A model generated the notes under the pieces. That model saw only the letters and a program-made list of their open reading frames with translations. It did no database searches and was not told where the DNA came from. From NCBI GenBank assembly GCA_938004015.1, contig CALKWU010000184.1:1-50047 (forward strand): a stretch of 50,047 bases of DNA, in the 5' to 3' direction. The stretch is from an uncultured Oceanobacillus sp. Lineage in GTDB: Bacteria; Bacillota; Bacilli; Bacillales; Amphibacillaceae. The position numbers were made by a program, and so were the translations under genes. Positions within the stretch are counted from its first letter, which is position 1. Each line of letters begins with the position of its first letter. Shown in pieces: positions 44,214-50,047 of the stretch.

Positions 44214-45158
44214 ATGATTGAAATTGAGAAGCCAAAGATTGAAACGGTTGAAATTAGTGATGATGCTACATTTGGAAGATTCGTAGTTGAACCTCTTGAG
44301 CGTGGATATGGTACCACTCTTGGAAACTCCTTGCGTCGTATTTTATTGTCCTCACTTCCGGGTGCTGCTATTACTTCCGTGCAAATCGACGGAGCGTTGC
44401 ATGAATTTTCCACGATTGATGGCGTGGTTGAAGATGTGACGCAAATTATTTTGAATTTAAAAAAGCTTGCACTGAAAATCTATTCTGATGAACCGAAAAC
44501 ATTGGAAATAGATGTTCAAGGCAAAGCTGAAGTGACTGCTGCAGATTTGATTTACGACAGTGACGTGGAAGTGATGAATCCAGATCTCCACATCGCAACA
44601 GTCAACAGCAAAGGTCGCTTATATATGAAAATGACTGCTGAACGCGGTCGCGGCTATCGTCCGGCTGAGGAAAACAAACATGAAGAACAACCGATAGGCG
44701 TCATTCCGGTAGATTCGATTTTCACACCAGTGGAACGTGTCACATACCAAGTGGAAAACACCCGTGTCGGTCAAATTGTCGATTACGATAAATTGACGTT
44801 GGAAGTGACTACTAACGGTAGTATCCGCCCTGAAGAAGCTGTTTCTTTAGGAGCAAAAATCATTTCCGAACACTTGAACTTGTTCATCGGCTTGACAGAA
44901 GAAGCTCAAAACGTTGAGATCATGGTCGAAAAAGAAGAAGATCAGAAAGAAAAAGTAATGGAAATGACGATCGAAGAATTGGATCTATCCGTAAGATCAT
45001 ATAACTGCTTGAAACGTGCAGGCATCAACACCGTTCAGGAACTGACCCAAAAAACGGAAGAAGATATGATGAAAGTGCGTAACTTGGGTCGCAAGTCTTT
45101 GGATGAAGTCAAATCAAAACTTGCAGAACTCGGCTTAAGTTTGCGGAATGACGACTGA
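44214..45158 (+). CDS. rpoA: DNA-directed RNA polymerase subunit alpha
   Basis: RpoA nucleates polymerase assembly and contacts UP elements and activators. The N-terminal domain has EPLERGYGTTLGNSLRRILL near residue 27. The linker carries EEDQKEKV. The C-terminal DNA-binding domain has ELDLSVRSYNCLKRAGINTV near residue 255. The length of 314 residues equals B. subtilis. SD AAGGAGGG. Confidence 0.98.
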   Translation: MIEIEKPKIETVEISDDATFGRFVVEPLERGYGTTLGNSLRRILLSSLPGAAITSVQIDGALHEFSTIDGVVEDVTQIILNLKKLALKIYSDEPKTLEIDVQGKAEVTAADLIYDSDVEVMNPDLHIATVNSKGRLYMKMTAERGRGYRPAEENKHEEQPIGVIPVDSIFTPVERVTYQVENTRVGQIVDYDKLTLEVTTNGSIRPEEAVSLGAKIISEHLNLFIGLTEEAQNVEIMVEKEEDQKEKVMEMTIEELDLSVRSYNCLKRAGINTVQELTQKTEEDMMKVRNLGRKSLDEVKSKLAELGLSLRNDD

Positions 45159-45199
45159 TTGAAAGTCACCTGAAGATTCGATATAAGGAGGGATTGTCC

Positions 45200-45550
45200 A
45201 TGAGAAAATTAGGACGTACAACAGATCAGCGAATGGCACTACTTCGCAACCTTGCTACTGATTTGATCATCCATGAACGCTTGGAAGTGACAGAAGCAAA
45301 AGCGAAAGAGCTTCGATCTGTAGTAGAGAAAATGATTACACTCGGAAAACGCGGCGATTTGCATGCACGCCGTCAAGCAGCAGCATTCCTTTACAATAAA
45401 GAAACGGAAGAAGACGATACGGTTATCCAAAAGCTGTTTGATGATATCGCCAAACGCTATGAAGATAGACAAGGCGGATATACGCGTATTCTTAAACTAG
45501 GTGAGCGCCAAGGCGACGGAGCGAACATGGCAATCATTGAGTTAGTTTAA
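45200..45550 (+). CDS. rplQ: 50S ribosomal protein L17
   Basis: L17 lies at the tunnel exit. The ATG used gives MRKLGRTTDQRMALLRNLAT, 116 residues, with AGGAGG eight bases ahead. A TTG two codons upstream would give MSMRKLGR, which aligns better with MSYRKLGR of B. subtilis, but it is only two bases from the SD. VEKMITLGKRGDLHARRQAA is diagnostic. Confidence 0.96.
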   Translation: MRKLGRTTDQRMALLRNLATDLIIHERLEVTEAKAKELRSVVEKMITLGKRGDLHARRQAAAFLYNKETEEDDTVIQKLFDDIAKRYEDRQGGYTRILKLGERQGDGANMAIIELV

Positions 45551-45564
45551 TCAAAAAAAGCGCC

Positions 45565-45613
45565 AAGGGCAGGAAGAAATCTCTCCAAAGAGGTGGATCC
45601 AGGCCCTTTTTTT
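45565..45613 (+). terminator. Terminator of the ribosomal supercluster after rplQ
   Basis: AAGGGC pairs with GCCCTT at the base. A smaller CTCT / AGAG hairpin lies inside, and seven T follow. It closes the S10-spc-alpha cluster ahead of the ECF transporter genes. Confidence 0.8.
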
Positions 45614-45746
45614 GTATAAAAATGAACAATTGAGAAGCAGCTTACCGCAAGAAAACGGATGCATGTGAGCTGCAATTGCCGCTGTTTCTTATCCGTTTCT
45701 ATAAGATCATGCGGCCCCGTTTTGAGGAGAAGGGAGGCGTTCTGGA

Positions 45747-46586
45747 ATGAGGAAAGCTTTAATTGAATTTCGGAATGTGTCGTTCCGCTACAGTGAGGAC
45801 GAACCTTGGGTATTGAAAAATATGTCGTTTACGATCTATGAAAATGAATTCGTGGCGATTATCGGCCATAACGGCTCAGGGAAATCAACGGTTGCCAAAT
45901 TGGTGAATGGATTGCTTTTTCCACAAGAAGGGGAAATTTTCATCGATGGCGTCCCTTTGAATGAAGAAACGATTTGGGACATCAGACGCGATATTGGCAT
46001 GGTGTTTCAAAATCCGGATAACCAATTTGTCGGTGCGACCGTTCAAGATGATGTCGCATTCGGCATGGAAAATCGAGGTTTTCCCCGGGAAGAAATGGTG
46101 AAACGGATTGGAGAAACATTGGCTGCTGTCCATATGCTAGATTATCGTTTGACAGAACCACACCGGCTTTCCGGCGGTCAAAAACAACGGGTCGCCATCG
46201 CCAGTGTGCTTGCCATATCCCCCAAAGTCCTCATTCTGGACGAAGCTACGGCTATGCTCGATCCGAAAGGGCGAAAAGAAATCATGGAAACTGTGGCGGA
46301 GTTGAGCGAACAACAAGGTCTCTCTTTGATCACGATCACCCATGATTTATCCGAAGTGGTGAAAGTGGAACGGGTCATCGTCTTGAATCAAGGGGAAATC
46401 TGGGCGGAAGCGAGTCCACGTGAAATATTTTCCAAGCGGGATGAGTTGCGGGAAATCGGATTGGACGTGCCATTTGTGGCCATTTTGGCGGAAGAGTTGA
46501 AACGCGCTGGGATCAAGCTGTCAAAAGAACCGTTAAATCATGAGGAATTGTTGGAGGAATTATGGATATTACATTCAAGAACGTGA
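45747..46586 (+). CDS. ecfA1: ECF transporter ATPase EcfA1
   Basis: This is one of two ATPases that power energy-coupling-factor vitamin and metal importers in the membrane. Walker A GHNGSGKST is near residue 38, the Q-loop is MVFQNPDNQFVG, the ABC signature is LSGGQKQRVA, and Walker B is VLILDEATAMLDP. The length of 279 residues is usual. It overlaps ecfA2 by 25 bases. No S component is in the window, so the substrate is unknown and the module is probably shared. Confidence 0.96.
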   Translation: MRKALIEFRNVSFRYSEDEPWVLKNMSFTIYENEFVAIIGHNGSGKSTVAKLVNGLLFPQEGEIFIDGVPLNEETIWDIRRDIGMVFQNPDNQFVGATVQDDVAFGMENRGFPREEMVKRIGETLAAVHMLDYRLTEPHRLSGGQKQRVAIASVLAISPKVLILDEATAMLDPKGRKEIMETVAELSEQQGLSLITITHDLSEVVKVERVIVLNQGEIWAEASPREIFSKRDELREIGLDVPFVAILAEELKRAGIKLSKEPLNHEELLEELWILHSRT

Positions 46587-47431
46587 CGTATATTTATCAA
46601 AAAAATTCACCCTTTGAACATAAAGCGCTGGAAGATTTGAGTTTTCATATCCCGTCCGGTTCTTTTGTCGCGATTATCGGCCATACGGGCTCCGGGAAGT
46701 CAACACTGATCCAGCATTTGAATGGGTTGACAGCACCCACTGAAGGCGAAGTGCAGATTGGTGAATTCAAGCTCACCAATGAAGAAAAACCAAAAAACAT
46801 GAAAGAACTTCGAAGCCGTGTCGGAGTCGTATTCCAATATCCGGAACATCAGCTCTTTGAAGAAACCGTCGCCAGAGATATTGCATTTGGTCCTGAAAAT
46901 TTCGGAGTGGCACCGGAAGAAATCAAAAAAAGGACAAAAGAAGTGCTCCGGCAAGTCAGGTTATCAGAAGAGCTGTTGGACAGGTCTCCCTTTGAATTGA
47001 GTGGCGGACAAAAACGCCGGGTCGCCATTGCAGGTGTGCTTGCCTTGAAACCGGAAGTGCTCGTGTTGGACGAGCCGACAGCAGGACTCGATCCCCGGGG
47101 ACAGCGGGAAATCATGGACATGTTTTATGAATTGCATCAACAAGAAGGATTGACGACGGTTCTCGTCACCCATAGTATGGAGGATGCTTTAAAATATGCC
47201 GACCGCATTTTAATATTGAACAAAGGAAAAAAATATATGGAAGGAGCTCCTGAGGAGGTCTTCACGCAAAGAGAAGCGTTGCAAAGCGTCCAACTGGATG
47301 TTCCGGAAATCGTGCAATTTCTGTCAGCCTTCGAGGAGAAAATCGGTGTGAAAATGCCATTCCATAATCAGACTATCGAAGAGCTCGCTTTGGAAATCCG
47401 GAAAATCATTAAAGGAGTGGAAGAGACGTGA
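46562..47431 (+). CDS. ecfA2: ECF transporter ATPase EcfA2
   Basis: The second ATPase of the ECF module, forming a heterodimer with EcfA1. Walker A GHTGSGKST is near residue 40, the Q-loop VVFQYPEHQLFE, the signature LSGGQKRRVA and Walker B VLVLDEPTAGLDP. The length of 289 residues is typical. The start is ATG after TTGGAGG within the end of ecfA1. It overlaps ecfT by four bases (GTGA). Confidence 0.96.
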   Translation: MDITFKNVTYIYQKNSPFEHKALEDLSFHIPSGSFVAIIGHTGSGKSTLIQHLNGLTAPTEGEVQIGEFKLTNEEKPKNMKELRSRVGVVFQYPEHQLFEETVARDIAFGPENFGVAPEEIKKRTKEVLRQVRLSEELLDRSPFELSGGQKRRVAIAGVLALKPEVLVLDEPTAGLDPRGQREIMDMFYELHQQEGLTTVLVTHSMEDALKYADRILILNKGKKYMEGAPEEVFTQREALQSVQLDVPEIVQFLSAFEEKIGVKMPFHNQTIEELALEIRKIIKGVEET

Positions 47432-48231
47432 ACAACTCCTTGATCATTGGTCAATATGTTCCTGGTGATTCTTTGATCCACCGGTTAGATCCTCGAACGA
47501 AAATAACGATCATCTTTTTCTTTGTATTCATCGTCTTTTTTGCCAATAATGTTCCAAGTTATGCAACGTTGATTCTTTTTTCCGTATTTGCCATGATTCT
47601 GAGTAAAGTTCCCGTCCGGTTCATCCTGAAAGGATTGACACCGGTTTGGTTTTTGATCATTTTCACTTTCATTCTGCACCTGTTCGTCACGAAAGAGGGG
47701 CAGGTCGTGTTTGAAATCGGCGCGATGACATTTTATTCCGGCGGAATCATTCAAGGTTTTGCGATATCGATTCGCTTTTTCCTGCTCATTCTCGTCACTT
47801 CTTTGTTGACGCTGACAACGACTCCCATCGAGATTACCGATGGAATTGAAGACATGCTCGAACCGTTGAAAAAAATCAAATTTCCGGTTCATGAACTTGC
47901 GTTGATGATGTCGATTTCTTTGCGATTTATCCCGACATTAATGCAGGAGACGGACAAAATTTCAAAAGCCCAAGCCTCCCGAGGTGTCGATTTCCGTACC
48001 GGCCCATTGAAAGAACGGGTGAAGGCGGTCGTCCCACTGCTTGTCCCTTTATTCATCAGCGCATTCAAACGGGCAGAGGAACTGGCGATGGCGATGGAAG
48101 CGCGAGGTTATCAAGGTGGAGAGAATCGGACAAAATTGAGGGAACTGAAAATCACGAAATTGGATGCCATCAGTTACTTCATTTTCATCCTTGTTGTCGC
48201 CATTTTGTTTGCAACGAGAACATACGGGTGA
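47428..48231 (+). CDS. ecfT: ECF transporter transmembrane protein EcfT
   Basis: EcfT is the membrane scaffold that couples the two ATPases to exchangeable S components. Multiple hydrophobic segments occur (for example ITIIFFFVFIVFFANNVPSY and ISYFIFILVVAILFAT). The two coupling-helix motifs are KAQASRGVDF and MAMEARGYQGG, each with the Ala-Arg-Gly core. The start is GTG. The 267-residue length fits. It is translationally coupled to ecfA2. Confidence 0.95.
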   Translation: MNNSLIIGQYVPGDSLIHRLDPRTKITIIFFFVFIVFFANNVPSYATLILFSVFAMILSKVPVRFILKGLTPVWFLIIFTFILHLFVTKEGQVVFEIGAMTFYSGGIIQGFAISIRFFLLILVTSLLTLTTTPIEITDGIEDMLEPLKKIKFPVHELALMMSISLRFIPTLMQETDKISKAQASRGVDFRTGPLKERVKAVVPLLVPLFISAFKRAEELAMAMEARGYQGGENRTKLRELKITKLDAISYFIFILVVAILFATRTYG

Positions 48232-48243
48232 GAGGGAAATGAG

Positions 48244-48987
48244 ATGAAACGGATCAAATGTACAGTCGCCTATGACGGCACCGATTTTTTCGGTTTTCAA
48301 AGCCAGCGGAACAAACGCACGGTTCAAGGCGAAATAGAAAAAGCATTGAGACAAATCCATAAAGGTGAGGAGATTCTCATCCACGGTTCGGGACGTACGG
48401 ATAAAGGGGTCCATGCGAAAGGGCAAGTATTCCATTTTGATACCCCCCTTTCCCTTCGTGAGGAAAATTGGCAAAAAGCGTTGAATTCATTGTTGCCGGG
48501 TGACATCCATATTAGATGCGCAGAATTCGTCCCAGAATCGTTCCACGCGCGTTTCAGTGCAGTGGCAAAGGAATACCATTACTATGTGCGGACGAGCGAG
48601 GAAAGGGACGTTTTCAGCAGAAACTACGCCTATCATTATCCGGTATCATTAAACATTGAAAAAATGAAAGAAGCATGCACATACTTGGAAGGCACCCATG
48701 ATTTCACTACATTTTCTTCAGCGAAAGCTACGGTAAAAGGAAGCCGTGTGCGGACGTTATATTCGGCAAAATGTGAAGAATATGAAGAAGGTGTACGTTT
48801 TTCCTTTTGCGGAAACGGCTTTCTCTACCATATGGTTCGCATCCTCTCCGGTTTTTTGCTCGATGTCGGCGAAGGGAAATGGCAACCGGAGCAAATTCCC
48901 GAATTATTTATGGCAAAAGACCGTAGTAAAATCGGAAAGACCCTCGGCCCGGAAGGTTTATATTTGATTCGGGTGGACTATGAATAA
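48244..48987 (+). CDS. truA: tRNA pseudouridine(38-40) synthase TruA
   Basis: TruA makes pseudouridine at positions 38-40 of the tRNA anticodon arm. The catalytic aspartate is in GSGRTDKGVHAKGQV near residue 50. VAYDGTDFFGFQSQRNKRTV at the start and GNGFLYHMVRILSGFLLDVG near residue 196 are typical. At 247 residues it equals B. subtilis. The ATG lies after GAGAGGGAAATGAG. Confidence 0.97.
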   Translation: MKRIKCTVAYDGTDFFGFQSQRNKRTVQGEIEKALRQIHKGEEILIHGSGRTDKGVHAKGQVFHFDTPLSLREENWQKALNSLLPGDIHIRCAEFVPESFHARFSAVAKEYHYYVRTSEERDVFSRNYAYHYPVSLNIEKMKEACTYLEGTHDFTTFSSAKATVKGSRVRTLYSAKCEEYEEGVRFSFCGNGFLYHMVRILSGFLLDVGEGKWQPEQIPELFMAKDRSKIGKTLGPEGLYLIRVDYE

Positions 48988-49046
48988 ACCGTTCTTTTGG
49001 AAAGAATATCGGAATGTGAAAATTCCATTGAAAATGCAATCCATTG

Positions 49047-49074
49047 TTGACAAAATGGCCTGTTATGTTATATT
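49047..49074 (+). promoter_or_regulatory. Promoter of rplM-rpsI
   Basis: A perfect TTGACA is followed after 16 bases by TATATT, with TGT immediately before the -10 (extended). It starts transcription near 49081, just before the L13 leader. Confidence 0.75.
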
Positions 49075-49095
49075 ATGATTTATGGCATTTTATTT

Positions 49096-49133
49096 ATAAA
49101 CCATGATTAGCCCCGGAAACTAATTATGTTTAT
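49096..49133 (+). promoter_or_regulatory. Ribosomal protein L13 leader
   Basis: ATAAA-C-CATGATTAG pairs with CTAATTATG-TTTAT, giving a 14-bp stem with a single bulged C, around the loop CCCCGGAAA. Position and loop resemble the L13 leader described upstream of rplM in Bacillota. It probably mediates autoregulation by L13. Assignment is by eye. Confidence 0.65.
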
Positions 49134-49198
49134 GCTGTTTATGAAACTTGAATTGTAGGAAATGAAACGGATTTTATATATATGGAGGGAAATGAAAC

Positions 49199-49636
49199 AT
49201 GCGCACAACATTTATGGCGAATGAAGCGAATGTCGAACGCAAATGGCTCGTTGTCGATGCAGAAGGTAAACGCCTTGGACGTCTTGCCAGCGAAGTCGCT
49301 GCACTTTTGCGCGGCAAGCATAAGCCGACATACACACCACATGTGGACACTGGTGATCATGTGATCATCATCAATGCAGAAAAAATTGAGTTGAGCGGAA
49401 AAAAGGAAACCGATAAAATCTATTATCGCCATTCCAATTATCCAGGTGGATTGAAACAACAAACTGCAGCGGAATTGCGTCAGAAACATCCTGAACGTTT
49501 AATCGAGTATGCAGTAAGAGGAATGTTGCCAAAAGGTCCTTTAGGCCGGAAAATGTTCAAAAAGTTACACGTATATGCCGGTCCGGAACATCATCACGCA
49601 GCACAAAAGCCGGAAGTTTACGAGCTTCGCGGGTAA
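49199..49636 (+). CDS. rplM: 50S ribosomal protein L13
   Basis: L13 is an early-assembly protein of the large subunit. MRTTFMANEANVERKWLVVD at the start, RLGRLASEVAALLRGKHKPT near residue 25 and AVRGMLPKGPLGRKMFKKLH near residue 106 are diagnostic. The length of 145 residues equals B. subtilis. The SD TGGAGGG precedes it. Confidence 0.97.
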   Translation: MRTTFMANEANVERKWLVVDAEGKRLGRLASEVAALLRGKHKPTYTPHVDTGDHVIIINAEKIELSGKKETDKIYYRHSNYPGGLKQQTAAELRQKHPERLIEYAVRGMLPKGPLGRKMFKKLHVYAGPEHHHAAQKPEVYELRG

Positions 49637-49654
49637 TAAAAGGAGGTAAAATCA

Positions 49655-50047
49655 TTGGCACAAGTACAATATTACGGCACAGGACGTCGTAAAAAATCAA
49701 CTGCACGTGTACGTTTGGTACCTGGTTCAGGTAAAATCATCATTAATGGTCGCGCTGCCGAAGACTATTTCCCATATGAAACACAACTTCTCATTCTCAA
49801 CCAGCCGCTTGTGGCTACAGAGACACAAGGAACATACGACATTCTCGTCAATGTTCAAGGCGGAGGTTTCACCGGTCAAGCTGGTGCGATCCGTCATGGT
49901 ATTGCCCGTGCGCTGTTGCAAGCTAATCCGGAATACCGTGCAACATTGAAACGAGAAGGATTCTTGACACGTGATCCGAGAATGAAAGAACGTAAGAAAT
50001 ACGGTCTTAAAGCGGCACGTAAAGCGCCTCAGTTCTCAAAACGTTAA
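49655..50047 (+). CDS. rpsI: 30S ribosomal protein S9
   Basis: S9 reaches the P-site tRNA with its basic C-terminal tail, here GLKAARKAPQFSKR, intact. It starts at TTG (MAQVQYYGTGRRKKSTARVR) after AAAGGAGGT and is 130 residues, as in B. subtilis. Its stop codon is the last three bases of the window. Confidence 0.97.
   Translation: MAQVQYYGTGRRKKSTARVRLVPGSGKIIINGRAAEDYFPYETQLLILNQPLVATETQGTYDILVNVQGGGFTGQAGAIRHGIARALLQANPEYRATLKREGFLTRDPRMKERKKYGLKAARKAPQFSKR

Noticed and set aside
45194..45199. TTG as the rplQ start
   Set aside because: Only two bases separate it from AGGAGG, although homology would fit. The ATG at 45200 was preferred, with the doubt recorded.

Overview
This window is a piece of a Bacillota chromosome, order Bacillales. 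It carries the conserved block from the ctsR heat-shock operon through the rpoBC, str, S10, spc and alpha ribosomal clusters to rplM-rpsI. Every gene reads on the + strand. I see no rRNA, tRNA, transposase, phage gene or CRISPR array. The proteins resemble Bacillus subtilis orthologues closely in length and motif. The SigH is of the kind found in spore-forming Bacillales. I cannot name a genus from the sequence alone.

Layout. (1) ctsR-mcsA-mcsB-clpC with a CtsR operator at the promoter, closed by a compound terminator. (2) radA, yacL and gltX in direct succession. The disA gene that follows radA in B. subtilis, and the ispD-ispF pair that follows yacL there, are absent. (3) A cysteine T-box driving cysE-cysS-mrnC-rlmB-rae1. 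(4) sigH, rpmG, secE, nusG, rplK, rplA, rplJ, rplL, rsmC, rpoB, rpoC, the L7Ae-like rplGB, rpsL, rpsG, fusA and tuf. (5) The S10-spc-alpha supercluster from rpsJ to rplQ. The map gene is missing between adk and infA, and decayed coding sequence of a KOW-domain gene remains there. (6) ecfA1-ecfA2-ecfT-truA, then rplM-rpsI, whose stop codon ends the window.

Function. The genes form the core of protein quality control (CtsR/McsAB/ClpC), Cys and Glu tRNA charging, transcription (core RNA polymerase subunits, NusG, SigH), translation (ribosomal proteins, IF-1, EF-G, EF-Tu), secretion (SecE, SecY), rRNA/tRNA maturation (Mini-RNase III, RlmB, RsmC, TruA) and vitamin uptake energising (ECF module).

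The intergenic spaces hold most of what is not routine: an L10 leader, two look-alike L1-binding motifs before rplK and rplA, an L13 leader, a structured nusG leader with tandem -10 elements, a promoter sitting inside a long inverted repeat before rplGB, a perfect hairpin between rpoB and rpoC, and the KOW-gene fossil before infA. I found no clearly new multi-gene system. The best candidates for follow-up are the gene losses and the unassigned RNA structures.
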